Below are positions 24,837 through 34,622 of a DNA stretch of 64,000 nt, piece by piece. The first letter of the stretch is position 1, and each line of letters starts with the position of its first letter. The DNA comes from Sulfitobacter sp. 20_GPM-1509m (lineage in GTDB: Bacteria > Pseudomonadota > Alphaproteobacteria > Rhodobacterales > Rhodobacteraceae). The position numbers were made by a program, and so were the translations under genes. Below the pieces are notes generated by a model. The model had not been told where the DNA came from. It worked only from the letters and a program-made list of their open reading frames with translations, and did not search any database. The stretch lies in NCBI RefSeq assembly GCF_000620505.1, contig NZ_JIBC01000008.1, positions 1 to 64,000 of the forward strand. Reading direction: 5' to 3'.

Positions 24837-26034
24837 GTCTGATACTCCTTGGCTGACGATACTCGGGATTGGCGAAGATGCGCCGGAAGGCTTGTCTCGT
24901 GCAAGTCTTGCCGCGCTGGAAGATGCAGAAATCGTCATGGGCGCGGCACGCCATCTGGCGCTTTTGCCACCCTGTCAGGCCGCGCGCGTGAATTGGCCGG
25001 TGCCCTTTGCCGAGGGCATCGAAACCCTGCTTGGCCATCGTGGCAAGCGTGTTGTCATGCTGGCGTCGGGTGACCCGTTCTGGTTCGGTGCAGGGGGCAG
25101 CATGATGCGCCACCTTGCACCGGGGGAATGGCGGACATTGCCGGGTGTCCCTACCTTTTCGCTTGCAGCCGGAGTGATGGGCTGGCCGTTAGAGACCACG
25201 CGCTGTTTCGGGCTGCATGCCGCGCCGTTGTCGCGCTTGCGCCCGGCGTTGGCGCCAGGTGTGCGGCTGATTGTGCTGTTGCGCGACGGTGCGGCCGTGC
25301 CATCGCTGATGGACTATCTGGTAAAGCAGGGTTGGGGCACCTCCACGATCAGCGTGCTGGAATCGCTTGGCGGTCCGAACATGCGGCGCAGTGATATGCG
25401 CGCTGATGATGCGGTTGGCGGCGCGTTTGCGCATCCGGTTTGCGCGGCAATCGAGGTTGCAGGCCCCGGCATTGCCATGCCACTGGCCAGCGGCAGGCCG
25501 GATGCTTTTTTCGACAGCGACGGCACCATGACAAAACAGCCGGTACGGGCGCTGACCCTTTCGGCACTGGCCCCGCGCCCGTTCGAACATCTTTGGGACA
25601 TTGGCGGCGGGTCAGGTTCGATTGCGATAGAATGGCTGCTGAGCGATCCAAGCCTGAGCGCGACGACAATCGAACAGAAGCCTGCGCGCGCCGCACGGAT
25701 CACGGCAAATGCCGCGGCACTTGGGGTGGACCGCCTGCAGGTCGTCGAGGGGGCCGCGCCCGCCGCGCTGGAAGGGTTAACGCGGCCCGATTGCGTCTTT
25801 GTCGGCGGGGGATTGTCCCAGCCGCTGCTGGACTGGCTTGAGGCCATCCTGCCCGCAGGTACGCGGCTGGTGGCCAATGCCGTCACCTTGGAAAGCGAAG
25901 CGTTGTTGCTGAAGGCACACGAACGCCACGGTGGTGACCTTTTGCGGATCGAACTGGCCCGCGCCGCGCCGCTGGGGTCCGGGCGTGGCTGGAAAGCCAG
26001 CTATCCGATTGTGCAGTGGAGCGTGACCCTATGA
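24835..26034 (+). CDS. cobL: Precorrin-6B methyltransferase/decarboxylase CobL (CbiE-CbiT fusion)
   Basis: A 399-residue bifunctional enzyme. Residues 1-205 form a tetrapyrrole methylase (ILGIGEDAPEGL, LASGDPFWFGAGGSMMRHL). Residues 225-399 form a CbiT-type Rossmann methyltransferase (LWDIGGGSGSIAIEWLL). It methylates C5 and C15 and decarboxylates C12. ATG at 24835 shares two bases with the divergent cobK start; AGGGGG lies 9 nt upstream. The stop overlaps cobE. Confidence 0.95.
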   Translation: MSDTPWLTILGIGEDAPEGLSRASLAALEDAEIVMGAARHLALLPPCQAARVNWPVPFAEGIETLLGHRGKRVVMLASGDPFWFGAGGSMMRHLAPGEWRTLPGVPTFSLAAGVMGWPLETTRCFGLHAAPLSRLRPALAPGVRLIVLLRDGAAVPSLMDYLVKQGWGTSTISVLESLGGPNMRRSDMRADDAVGGAFAHPVCAAIEVAGPGIAMPLASGRPDAFFDSDGTMTKQPVRALTLSALAPRPFEHLWDIGGGSGSIAIEWLLSDPSLSATTIEQKPARAARITANAAALGVDRLQVVEGAAPAALEGLTRPDCVFVGGGLSQPLLDWLEAILPAGTRLVANAVTLESEALLLKAHERHGGDLLRIELARAAPLGSGRGWKASYPIVQWSVTL

Positions 26035-26393
26035 TCGTCGCGGGGTTCGGTTTTCGCAGCGGGGCGCATGTGGACAGCCTGCGCAATGCGCTTGAATTGC
26101 AAGCCATTGCACCCGACTGCTTGGCAACCGCGGCGGCCAAGGCTGATGCAGCGCCGTTTGCGGGGCTTGCCCGGGCGCTTGGCCTTCCGGTTGTCGCGGT
26201 CCAGGTCGATACACTCAGACAACAGCCGGTCCAGACACACTCGGCCGCATCACACACCCACTATGACACCGGCAGCGTTGCCGAAGCCGCGGCGCTGGCC
26301 GCAGCAGGACCCGGCGCCCGCCTGCTGGCGGGGCGGGTGATTTCACATGACAGGCTGGCGACCTGCGCAATCGCAATAGGAGACGCGACATGA
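26031..26393 (+). CDS. cobE: Cobalamin biosynthesis protein CobE (CbiG C-terminal domain)
   Basis: A 120-residue protein matching the CobE/CbiG_C fold: [18 protein letters not shown] at the start and [24 protein letters not shown]. Its role in the aerobic pathway is not settled. It is coupled by ATGA overlaps to cobL and cobM; the in-operon start at 26031 is chosen for that reason. Confidence 0.9.
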   Translation: MIVAGFGFRSGAHVDSLRNALELQAIAPDCLATAAAKADAAPFAGLARALGLPVVAVQVDTLRQQPVQTHSAASHTHYDTGSVAEAAALAAAGPGARLLAGRVISHDRLATCAIAIGDAT

Positions 26394-27184
26394 CCGTCCA
26401 TTTCATCGGTGCCGGTCCCGGCGCACCCGACCTTTTGACCCTGAGAGGACGCGACATCATCGCCGCCTCGCCGGTCTGTCTTTATGCAGGCTCGCTTGTC
26501 CCGGAAGCCATTCTGGCCCATTGCCCCGAGGATGCGCTTGTCATCAACACGGCGTCGCTCGATCTGGATGCGATCATCGGGCATATGCAGGCGGCCCATG
26601 CGGCAGGGCATGATGTGGCGCGGCTGCATTCGGGCGATCTGTCGGTCTGGTCCGCCATGGGCGAGCAGATCCGCCGCCTGCGCGCGCTGGACATTCCGGT
26701 TTCGGTCACACCCGGCGTGCCGTCCTTTGCCGCGGCGGCCGCCGCGCTTGGCACGGAATTGACCCTGCCGGGGCTGGCGCAATCGGTTGTGCTGACACGC
26801 ACCCCGGGACGGGCCTCGAACATGCCCGAACGCGAGACCTTGACCAACTTCGCGGCAACGGGTGCAACGCTGGCCATTCACCTTTCAGTGCAGAACATGG
26901 CCGCCGTCACCGCCGATCTGACACCAGCCTACGGTGCGGACTGCCCTGTCGCCGTCGTCTACCGCGCAAGCTGGCCGGACGAGCGGATCATTCGCGGCAC
27001 GCTGGCCGATATTGCCGAACGGCTGGATGCCGGGATCACGCGCACGGCCCTGATCCTTGTTGGTCCGGCGCTGGCAGGCGAAGGGTTCGACGAAAGCCGC
27101 CTTTACGCGGTGGACTATGATCGGCGCTATCGTCCCCAGACCGCAGACAGCCCTTGGGCGGGGTGGAGCCATGGCGATGACTGA
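26390..27184 (+). CDS. cobM: Precorrin-4 C11-methyltransferase CobM
   Basis: A 264-residue SAM-dependent methylase giving precorrin-5. It has [66 protein letters not shown] and the conserved [13 protein letters not shown]. Its end overlaps the start of cobB. Confidence 0.95.
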   Translation: MTVHFIGAGPGAPDLLTLRGRDIIAASPVCLYAGSLVPEAILAHCPEDALVINTASLDLDAIIGHMQAAHAAGHDVARLHSGDLSVWSAMGEQIRRLRALDIPVSVTPGVPSFAAAAAALGTELTLPGLAQSVVLTRTPGRASNMPERETLTNFAATGATLAIHLSVQNMAAVTADLTPAYGADCPVAVVYRASWPDERIIRGTLADIAERLDAGITRTALILVGPALAGEGFDESRLYAVDYDRRYRPQTADSPWAGWSHGDD

Positions 27185-28511
27185 TTTCGCCCATACCCCT
27201 CCCGGCCTCATGATCTCGGCGCCATCGTCCGGCACTGGCAAGACAACGGTGATGCTGGGCCTGCTGCGGGCCTTGTCCGACGAAGGCATTGCTGTCCAGC
27301 CCTATAAATCCGGCCCGGATTACATCGACCCTGCGTTTCACCGCGCCGCGAGCGGGCGAAATTCGTTCAACGTGGACACCTGGGCGATGGGGCCGCAGCT
27401 TTTGGGGGCCGTCGCGGCACAGTCCCGCGACGCCGATATATGTATCGCCGAAGGATCTATGGGGCTTTACGACGGTGTTGCGACCCGAGGTCAAAGCGGT
27501 TTTGGCAGCTCGGCCGAAACGGCAATTCAGATGGGATGGCCTGTGGTTCTGGTCGTCGATGTCAGCGGCCAAGCGCAATCCGCCGCCGCCACCGCGCTTG
27601 GGTTTCAGGCCTATCGGAAAGATCTGCCCTTTGCGGGTGTCATCCTGAACCGCGTGGCCTCACCACGTCACGAGCGGCTGGCCCGACTGGGCATGGAACA
27701 GGCAGGAATAAAGGTGATGGGCGCCCTGCCCCGGCGCGGTGATCTGGTTTTGCCCGAAAGGCATCTGGGTCTGATCCAGGCGGTCGAGCATCCCGATCTG
27801 GACGCCGCTATCGCGGGCTATGCAGATTTCCTGCGGGCCCATGTCGACCTGGATGCGCTGCGCAGCGCGGCGCGCAGCAAAAAAGGCAGAGCCTGCGAAG
27901 GCTCATTGCCCCGGGCACCTGCCGGACGCATCGCACTGGCGCAGGATGCCGCATTTTCTTTCACCTATCCGCATCAGTTGGAAGGCTGGCGCGCTGCAGG
28001 GGCGGAAATCCTGCCCTTTTCGCCATTGGCTGACGAAGCACCCGATCCAAGCGCGGATTTGGTCTGGCTGCCGGGTGGATACCCCGAGTTACATGCAGGG
28101 CGGCTGGCGGCGGCGACCCGGTTTCGCGATGGCCTGATCCGCCACGCCCAGACACGGCCTGTGCATGGCGAATGCGGAGGGTATATGGCACTTGGCGCGG
28201 CGCTGATCGACAAAGACGGCACAGCCCATGAAATGGCCGGTCTGCTGGGTCTTGTGACCAGCTACGAGAAACGCAAGTTCCACCTTGGGTATCGGCGTGT
28301 CGAACTGCTGACAGCGATGCCGGGGCGCGAGGTCGGAGCGAAGCTTCTGGGGCATGAATTCCACTACTCCACCATCCTCGAACAGCCCGACGCCCCGTTG
28401 GCACGTGTGGCCGATGCCGATTGTGCGACGGTGCCCGAAACCGGGTCGTTCCGGGGGCATGTCACCGGCACTTTCTTTCATCTCATCACGGCGCAAGAGG
28501 CCACGCAATGA
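27177..28511 (+). CDS. cobB: Hydrogenobyrinate a,c-diamide synthase CobB
   Basis: A 444-residue ATP- and glutamine-dependent amidotransferase. The start at 27177 is 8 nt from GGAG; an ATG at 27171 is the alternative. P-loop [11 protein letters not shown] near the N-terminus, [16 protein letters not shown], then the class I glutamine amidotransferase domain with the nucleophile Cys in [11 protein letters not shown] near residue 330. It supplies the diamide that CobN works on. Stop and cobA start overlap (ATGA). Confidence 0.94.
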   Translation: MTDFAHTPPGLMISAPSSGTGKTTVMLGLLRALSDEGIAVQPYKSGPDYIDPAFHRAASGRNSFNVDTWAMGPQLLGAVAAQSRDADICIAEGSMGLYDGVATRGQSGFGSSAETAIQMGWPVVLVVDVSGQAQSAAATALGFQAYRKDLPFAGVILNRVASPRHERLARLGMEQAGIKVMGALPRRGDLVLPERHLGLIQAVEHPDLDAAIAGYADFLRAHVDLDALRSAARSKKGRACEGSLPRAPAGRIALAQDAAFSFTYPHQLEGWRAAGAEILPFSPLADEAPDPSADLVWLPGGYPELHAGRLAAATRFRDGLIRHAQTRPVHGECGGYMALGAALIDKDGTAHEMAGLLGLVTSYEKRKFHLGYRRVELLTAMPGREVGAKLLGHEFHYSTILEQPDAPLARVADADCATVPETGSFRGHVTGTFFHLITAQEATQ

Positions 28512-29233
28512 CCGGCTTTGTCAGCTTCGTGGGCTCGGGCCCCGGCGATCCAGAATTGCTGACGCTGAAAGCGGTGGACCGACTGAAGCGCGCCGATGCC
28601 GTGCTGTTCGATGATCTCAGCGCCGGGCCAATCCTGAGCCATGCGCGCAGCGGCGCAGACCTTGTGGGTGTCGGCAAGCGTGCCGGGCGTGCGTCACCAC
28701 GACAGGATCACGTCAGCCGCTTGCTGGTAGACTATGCAAGGATTGACCAGCGGGTTGTCCGGCTGAAATCCGGTGACGGCGGGCTTTTTGGTCGGCTGGA
28801 AGAAGAACTTGTCGCCCTGCGCGCAGCCGGAATCCCCTATGAGATCATTCCCGGCATCCCTTCGGCCGTGGCAGCGGCAGCGGCGGCAGGCATACCGCTG
28901 ACCCGTCGTCTGACGGCCCGCCGTGTGCAATTTGTCACCGGCCATGACGTGACAGGCAAATTGCCGGGTGACATCAGCCTGACCGCGCTTGCGGACCCCA
29001 CCGCGTCGACAGTCATCTTCATGGGAAAGCGCACCTTCCCGGATCTTCTGGCAAAACTGCTGGCACATGGCTTGCCGCCTGATACACCCGCCATACTGGC
29101 CGAGGATGTCAGCCGCCCTGAACAGCTTATCACACGGTCGGATGTTGCCGGGCTGGCCCAGCGGCTGGCGCAGGAAGTTGGCGATAGCGCCGCACTGATC
29201 CTTTACGGCCCCTTGGCGGAACCACCGGAATGA
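28508..29233 (+). CDS. cobA: Uroporphyrinogen-III C-methyltransferase CobA
   Basis: A 241-residue SUMT making precorrin-2, the entry step. It has VGSGPGDPELLTLKAVDRLKRADAVLFDDL, RLKSGDGGLFGRLEEEL, IPGIPSAVAAAAAAGIPLTRR and VIFMGKR. It is the monofunctional form, without CysG dehydrogenase domains. It overlaps both neighbours by 4 nt. Confidence 0.94.
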   Translation: MTGFVSFVGSGPGDPELLTLKAVDRLKRADAVLFDDLSAGPILSHARSGADLVGVGKRAGRASPRQDHVSRLLVDYARIDQRVVRLKSGDGGLFGRLEEELVALRAAGIPYEIIPGIPSAVAAAAAAGIPLTRRLTARRVQFVTGHDVTGKLPGDISLTALADPTASTVIFMGKRTFPDLLAKLLAHGLPPDTPAILAEDVSRPEQLITRSDVAGLAQRLAQEVGDSAALILYGPLAEPPE

Positions 29234-29985
29234 GCGATGCACCCCTGGATATCTGGCTGATCGGAATAGGCACAGGCAGCCCGGCCCATGTCACCGCCGA
29301 GGGCATGCAGGCCCTGCGCGATGTCTCTGTCGTTCTGGTGCCCGAAAAGGGTGCGGGCAAGGACGACCTGGCCGCATTGCGCCGCACCATCCTGAAGGCC
29401 AGCGGCACGAAGGCGCAGGTTGTCCCCTTTGACTATCCTGAGCGTGATCCTGCCCTGCCCTATATCCAAAGGGTTGCGCGCTGGCATGACGAGATTGCCC
29501 GTCGCTGGCAAAGCGCGCTGACCGGAACGGACCGGTCTGGGCCTGTGGGGCTTTTGGTCTGGGGCGATCCGTCCTTGTACGACAGCACGCTGCGCATTGC
29601 CCGCCGGCTCAGCCCCGCGCCGCGCCTGCGGGTTGTGCCGGGCATCACCGCCATTCAGGCCCTGACGGCGGCACATGTAGTGACGTTGAACACGCTCAAC
29701 GGTCCTGTGACCATCACCACCGGGCGACGTCTGCGCGATCACGGATGGCCGCAAGACGCCGAGACTTTGGTTGTTATGCTGGACGGTGACTGTGCTTTTC
29801 AAACGCTACCGCCTGATACCCACATCTGGTGGGGGGCCTTCCTGGGTATGCCCGAGCAGATTCTGGCGCACGGTCGCATTGGTGATGTCGCACAGCAGAT
29901 CATCCAAATGCGGGCACAGGCACGGGCACAGCATGGCTGGATCATGGACACCTATCTGCTGCGGAGACAAATCACTGAACCCTAG
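29230..29985 (+). CDS. cobF: Precorrin-6A synthase (deacetylating) CobF
   Basis: A 251-residue SAM-dependent methylase acting at C1 with loss of acetate; it is found only in the aerobic pathway. It has IWLIGIGTGSPAHVTAEG, VLVPEKGAGKDDLAALR, LLVWGDPSLYDSTLRIARR, and VPGITAIQALTAAH. It is the last gene of the cob operon; a second B12 riboswitch follows. Confidence 0.94.
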   Translation: MSDAPLDIWLIGIGTGSPAHVTAEGMQALRDVSVVLVPEKGAGKDDLAALRRTILKASGTKAQVVPFDYPERDPALPYIQRVARWHDEIARRWQSALTGTDRSGPVGLLVWGDPSLYDSTLRIARRLSPAPRLRVVPGITAIQALTAAHVVTLNTLNGPVTITTGRRLRDHGWPQDAETLVVMLDGDCAFQTLPPDTHIWWGAFLGMPEQILAHGRIGDVAQQIIQMRAQARAQHGWIMDTYLLRRQITEP

Positions 29986-30099
29986 CGGCGTGGTATCGCC
30001 AGCATTTCCGACGGGACGCGATCCGTCCAGCAAAGCAGAGCTTCACGGATGCCAGACCAGAATGAGCCATTGCGACAGCCGGAATTGCCAACTAGAAAT

Positions 30100-30280
30100 A
30101 GAACTGTCGGTTTCCGTATGGAATCAAAAGGGAATCCGCCACCGGTCCGCCGGTGAACCGGAACTGCCCCCGCAACTGTAGGCGACGAGCGTACAGCGAT
30201 CATGCCACTGTGGCCACCGCGCCATGGGAAGGCCGCTGCCGTGAAGACTCGCCAGTCAGGAGACCTGCCGACATCAACGT
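30100..30280 (+). ncRNA. Cobalamin riboswitch 2 (upstream of the corrinoid ABC importer)
   Basis: The aptamer blocks are in order: TTTCCGTATGGAATCAAAAGGGAATC-like start, GCCGGTGAACCGGAACTGCCCCCGCAACTGTA region, CCACTG, CATGGGAAGGC, and a canonical B12 box AGTCAGGAGACCTGCC (30254-30269). It lies 177 nt before the btuF-like gene. A GC-rich GGCCCGGGCGGGG stretch follows and may form the expression platform. It should repress the importer when B12 is sufficient. Confidence 0.94.
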
Positions 30281-30456
30281 AACGCGGCCCGGGCGGGGAG
30301 TCCGGGGAGGTGTCGAATGAAAATAATCCCACGGTGCCCACCGGCATCGACCATTGCCAGCACCCGCATATCAACCGTTCAGGTTGCCGTGCCGGTCATC
30401 CACGGGTTCGTCATTCCCTCTTTGTCTCCGGGCGCATCACACACCGGAGACATGCA

Positions 30457-31467
30457 ATGTACTACAAAACCCTGACGGCGGCCCTGCTGGGTGTGGCCTT
30501 GTCTGCGCCCGTGGCACAGGCCCAGACAAGCTATCCATTGACGATTGAGAACTGCGGCGTCCAGGTCACCTTTGACGCGGCCCCTGAAACCGCGGTGACG
30601 GTCGGTCAGGCCGGAACCGAGGTTCTGTATGCGCTGGGGCTTGGCGACAAGGTTGCCGGAACGTCGGTGTGGTTCACCGAGGTGTTGCCCGAATTTGCCG
30701 CGTTGAATGCAGGCATCGAACGTCTGGCCGACAATGACCCCAGCTTTGAATCCGTGGTCGACAAGCGCCCCGATATCGTCGTCACGCAATATGAATGGCA
30801 TATCGGACCCCAGGGCATCGTCGCCACGCGCGACCAATTCACCGATCTTGGCATCCCCACCTATGTCTTGCCCGCCGATTGCTGGGCCAAGGACAACAGC
30901 ACCGGATCGGACGGCACCCGACTGGCCATGTTCGAAATGGACAGCATTTATGCAGGTGTCACGGAGCTTGCGCAGATCTTCGATGTCTCTGAAAAAGGCG
31001 AGACTCTGGTGGCGGATTTGAAAGCCCGCGAAGCGAACGCGATCGAAACGGCGGCGGCGCTCGATCTTCAGGATGCCTCGGCGGTGTTCTGGTTCTCGTC
31101 GACTGAGATGGACATTGACCCCTTTGTCGCGGGGCGCAAGGGCCCTCCTGGCTATATGATGGAAAAGCTGGGGCTGCGGAATGTGGTGGAAAGCGACGAG
31201 GAATGGCCGGTTGTAAGCTGGGAATCCATTGCCCGCGCCAATCCCTCGGTGATTGTGGTGGCCGAGATGGACCGGCGGCGGTTCGAAGCGGATGATCTCG
31301 AGAAAAAGCTGGAATTCCTGCGGACCGATCCGGTGGCCAGCCAGATGGACGCGGTCAAGAACAACCGCATCGTCATCCTGAATGCACATTCGATGGACCC
31401 GTCGATCCGCAATGTCACCGCGCTGGAAACCTTGGCCGGTGCCCTGCCGGAATTCGATCTGCAATGA
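30457..31467 (+). CDS. btuF: Corrinoid-type ABC transporter substrate-binding protein (BtuF-like)
   Basis: A 336-residue periplasmic binding protein (Peripla_BP_2). The signal peptide ends near APVAQAQ at residues 17-23. ATG at 30457 has GGAG 8 nt upstream. Blocks PETAVTVGQAGTEVLYALGLGDKVAGTS, RPDIVVTQYE and WESIARANPSVIVV are typical of BtuF/FhuD-type proteins. The riboswitch upstream points to cobalamin or a corrinoid precursor; a cobalt chelate is possible. It overlaps the permease gene by 4 nt. Confidence 0.85.
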   Translation: MYYKTLTAALLGVALSAPVAQAQTSYPLTIENCGVQVTFDAAPETAVTVGQAGTEVLYALGLGDKVAGTSVWFTEVLPEFAALNAGIERLADNDPSFESVVDKRPDIVVTQYEWHIGPQGIVATRDQFTDLGIPTYVLPADCWAKDNSTGSDGTRLAMFEMDSIYAGVTELAQIFDVSEKGETLVADLKAREANAIETAAALDLQDASAVFWFSSTEMDIDPFVAGRKGPPGYMMEKLGLRNVVESDEEWPVVSWESIARANPSVIVVAEMDRRRFEADDLEKKLEFLRTDPVASQMDAVKNNRIVILNAHSMDPSIRNVTALETLAGALPEFDLQ

Positions 31468-32504
31468 CCTATGTGGCCGCCACCGGCGTTTCACGGCGCG
31501 CCCATGGACTGTGGATTGCCCAAGGGGCGGCACTGTTGATACTGGTCATTCTGGCCGGTGTCATTGTCGGGGAAACGCCGCTGCCGCTGTCAACGGTGGC
31601 GGCGACCTTTGCCAACCATCTCTGGAATGCCGGGCTGAGCGTTGATCCTATCGACGCGGGCATCATCTGGAGCTATCGGCTGCCACGCACTCTGGTTGCC
31701 GCAGCCTGCGGCGCCGGGCTGGCCCTGTCGGGCGTCGTGCTGCAGGCCTTGGTGCGCAATGCACTGGCCGATCCATACCTTCTGGGCGTATCGGCCGGTG
31801 CCGGGGCGGGCGCGGTTGCCGTCACCATTCTGGGTGTCGGAGGTGGTCTGCTCGGGATTTCGGGCGGGGCCTTTATCGGGGCGGCGCTGGCCTTTGCCGT
31901 GGTCGCAATGCTGGCGCGCGCGGCAGGTGGCGGCTCGGCGCAGTTGGTGCTTGCTGGTATTGCCGGATCGCAACTGTTCAACGCGCTGACCTCTTTTCTG
32001 ATTGCCAAATCGGCGAATGCCGAACAGGCGCGCGGTCTGATGTTCTGGCTGTTGGGCAACCTGTCGGGGGTGCGCTGGCCCGATGTGGTGCTTGCCGCAC
32101 CCGTCACGGCGATAGGCTTTCTGATCTGTCTTTGGTTTGCGCGGGCAATGGATGCGTTTTCCTTTGGCGTGTCATCCGCGGCATCGCTTGGCATTGCGGT
32201 GCGTCAGGTGCAGGTTATGCTGATCGGTGCAGTCACCCTGATGACCGCCACAATGGTCAGCCTGGTCGGTTCCATCGGGTTCGTCGGCCTCGTGATCCCA
32301 CATGCCATGCGCTTTGTTGTCGGCCCCCGGCACGCACGACTTGTGCCTGCCTCGGCCTTGGCGGGCGCCGTGTTCTTAATCCTGGCGGATATCGCCTCGC
32401 GCATGCTGATCCCCGGTCAGGTCGTGCCGATCGGCGTGGTCACCGCCCTTGTCGGAGCGCCGGGCTTTGCGATGATCCTTGTGCGCAACCGGAGACGGAT
32501 ATGA
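31464..32504 (+). CDS. btuC: Corrinoid ABC transporter permease (BtuC-like, FecCD family)
   Basis: A 346-residue inner-membrane protein with about 9-10 hydrophobic segments. It has the FecCD blocks WSYRLPRTLVAAACGAGLALSGVVLQAL, RNALADPYLLGVSAGAGAGAV and GFVGLVIPHAMRFVVGPRHARLVPASALAGAVFL, with the coupling loop for the ATPase. It is coupled by ATGA overlaps to its neighbours. Confidence 0.9.
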   Translation: MTYVAATGVSRRAHGLWIAQGAALLILVILAGVIVGETPLPLSTVAATFANHLWNAGLSVDPIDAGIIWSYRLPRTLVAAACGAGLALSGVVLQALVRNALADPYLLGVSAGAGAGAVAVTILGVGGGLLGISGGAFIGAALAFAVVAMLARAAGGGSAQLVLAGIAGSQLFNALTSFLIAKSANAEQARGLMFWLLGNLSGVRWPDVVLAAPVTAIGFLICLWFARAMDAFSFGVSSAASLGIAVRQVQVMLIGAVTLMTATMVSLVGSIGFVGLVIPHAMRFVVGPRHARLVPASALAGAVFLILADIASRMLIPGQVVPIGVVTALVGAPGFAMILVRNRRRI

Positions 32505-33268
32505 AGCTTGAAGCACGTTCTCTTGGCTGGGCAACCGGCGCGCGGCGCATTGTTCAGGATGTCTCGTTCGAGGTGACGCCGGGCGAAACATTCGGCCTGA
32601 TCGGTCCGAACGGCTCTGGCAAATCCACGCTGCTGCGCCTTTTGGCAGGGCTTCTGGCGCGACCGTCCGGCGCTGTGATGTTGGATGGCCACCCCCTGAC
32701 CAGCCTCAGCAGACGAGACATCGCGCAGAATATTGCAGTCGTGGAACAGATTGCAGAAACCTCCGAGGCGCTGTCGGTGCGCGATGTGGTCGAGCTGGGG
32801 CGCACACCCTGGCTTTCGGCGCTGAGACCCTTTGGCCCTCAGGATCGGATCATCGTCGACGAAGCCCTGGAGGCTGTGGGCATGGCCCACATGACACAGC
32901 ATAGGTGGGCAACCCTTTCAGGTGGTGAACGCCAACGCGTTCAGATCGCCCGCGCCCTGGCCCAAAGACCCCGCCTGTTGATGCTGGACGAACCGACCAA
33001 CCATCTTGATATCCACCACCAGCTATCGCTGTTGCGGCTGGTGGGCAATTTGCCGGTCACCGTGATCATCGCGCTGCATGACCTCAACCAGGCCATGGGA
33101 TGTGACCGCCTCGCCGTGATGGACGAGGGCCGGATGGTCGCCTGCGGCCCGCCCTCAGAGGTGCTCGATGCCGCGCGTCTGGCTTCGATCTTTCGCGTAA
33201 AGGCGACCCGCCTGCGCGATCCAGCCGATGACGCGACCATCTTTCGTTTTCAATGCCCCGGAGAGTGA
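32501..33268 (+). CDS. btuD: Corrinoid ABC transporter ATPase (BtuD-like)
   Basis: A 255-residue ABC ATPase. Walker A is GPNGSGKST, Q-loop VVEQIAE, signature LSGGERQRVQIARAL, Walker B LLMLDEPTNHLD, and switch His in IIALHDLNQA. ATG at 32501 follows GGAGACGGAT and overlaps btuC. The outer-membrane BtuB is not in the window. Confidence 0.9.
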   Translation: MKLEARSLGWATGARRIVQDVSFEVTPGETFGLIGPNGSGKSTLLRLLAGLLARPSGAVMLDGHPLTSLSRRDIAQNIAVVEQIAETSEALSVRDVVELGRTPWLSALRPFGPQDRIIVDEALEAVGMAHMTQHRWATLSGGERQRVQIARALAQRPRLLMLDEPTNHLDIHHQLSLLRLVGNLPVTVIIALHDLNQAMGCDRLAVMDEGRMVACGPPSEVLDAARLASIFRVKATRLRDPADDATIFRFQCPGE

Positions 33269-33323
33269 TGTGTCTTGCCTTGAACGCGGGATTTTCTCAA
33301 GACCATCGCCCTGTCGCCCGACG

Positions 33324-34622
33324 TCACGCCACAGCCCGTTTGCCGGTGCTTTGCAGTTGCAGGGCAATCTGTTCGGCCAGATAGGCGCTGTCTTCTTCGA
33401 TCCCCAGAAAGCGGCCTGACCCCCACGTGTTCAGCCAGCCCAGACCGATGAAGTGACATCCGTGCACATCGGTCACACCGCGGTGGAATTTCGGTTTGCC
33501 GCGCGCGTCAAACACATCAACCTCGATCCAGTCATAATCGGGACGAAACCCGATGGCCCAGAGAACCGATGTGATCCCGGCCTCTTTAAGGTCCATTTCT
33601 GTGCGCTCCACCTCCGGCGCCCAAACCTTGACAAAGGGCGCTTCCTCGGGCGCAGGGATAGCGTTGCGGGCGATATAGGCGTCGATCTGGTCGCGTATGC
33701 CGACATAGCTGCGGTCGGCGTCATCCAGGTTCTTCGCCAGGTCAGGCAGGAATTCCAGCCTGAGACCCTTCATATCGGCCAGCGAGCCATAGAGTTCGAC
33801 GCCGTGGTCGACATGCCACTTGCGCAGGTCGATTTCCTTGCCGCCGTCGCGGCCGGACATATAGTGGTTGGTCTGCGTCAGTGCCTTGACCGGATCGGGG
33901 TGGGTGTCGATGGTGATCCCGTAATGCCCCGCATCATTCAGCCAATCAGTGGCATCACGACCGCGATACTTGCGCGGGCTGCGTGGCGCAGGGCCGACAG
34001 CCAGATGCACACCCCTGCCCGCACGCACAAAATCCTCCATGATCTGCACCCCGGACTGGCCGGTGCCGACAATCAGAACGTCCCCCTCCGGCAATTGCGA
34101 CGGATTGCGGTAATCGACCGAATGCATCTGCACGATGGTCGGGTCCAACGCGCCGGCATAGGCCGGTTCGATCGGCTTGTCGTAGCCGCCTGTGGCAATC
34201 ACCACCTGATCGCTGGTCCAGGTGCCAATGCTGGTTTCCACAACATAGCCGCCCTGCGGCAACTGTGCGATCCGGGTCACAGTGACATGTTCGTACAGCG
34301 TCGGCTCGAACGTGGCGGCAAAGGCATCGAGATAATCGGTGATCTCGTCGCGCAGCATAAAGCCGTCAGGATCGGTGCCGCCGAATTCCGTGTCATAGTG
34401 GAAACCCGGCAGGCGACATTGCCAGTTCGGCGTGACAAGGCAAAAGCTGTCCCAACGGTTCACGCGCCAGGAATGGAATTTCTCGTGACGCTCGAAGACG
34501 ACGCTTTCGATGCCCTTCCTTTGCAGCTGACAGGCCACGGACAGGCCTGCCTGACCGCCGCCGACAATCGCAACAGGGACATGGGGAATATGGGCATCTG
34601 GCATGGGTTTGGTCCTTTTCAT
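33324..34622 (-). CDS. nitH: Nit1C flavin-dependent oxidoreductase NitH (MSMEG_0569 family)
   Basis: A 432-residue flavoprotein monooxygenase-like protein. The FAD dinucleotide fold VAIVGGGQAGLSVACQL lies at residues 16-32. The flavin monooxygenase-type WRVNRWDSFCLVTPNW follows, and a second NADPH fold VLIVGTGQSGVQIMEDFV lies at about 185. It is the last gene of the seven-gene Nit1C cluster, coupled to nitG by ATGA overlap. The family has no proven reaction; its constant partnership with a Nit1 nitrilase links it to cyanide/nitrile nitrogen assimilation. Confidence 0.9.
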   Translation of the reverse strand: MKRTKPMPDAHIPHVPVAIVGGGQAGLSVACQLQRKGIESVVFERHEKFHSWRVNRWDSFCLVTPNWQCRLPGFHYDTEFGGTDPDGFMLRDEITDYLDAFAATFEPTLYEHVTVTRIAQLPQGGYVVETSIGTWTSDQVVIATGGYDKPIEPAYAGALDPTIVQMHSVDYRNPSQLPEGDVLIVGTGQSGVQIMEDFVRAGRGVHLAVGPAPRSPRKYRGRDATDWLNDAGHYGITIDTHPDPVKALTQTNHYMSGRDGGKEIDLRKWHVDHGVELYGSLADMKGLRLEFLPDLAKNLDDADRSYVGIRDQIDAYIARNAIPAPEEAPFVKVWAPEVERTEMDLKEAGITSVLWAIGFRPDYDWIEVDVFDARGKPKFHRGVTDVHGCHFIGLGWLNTWGSGRFLGIEEDSAYLAEQIALQLQSTGKRAVA

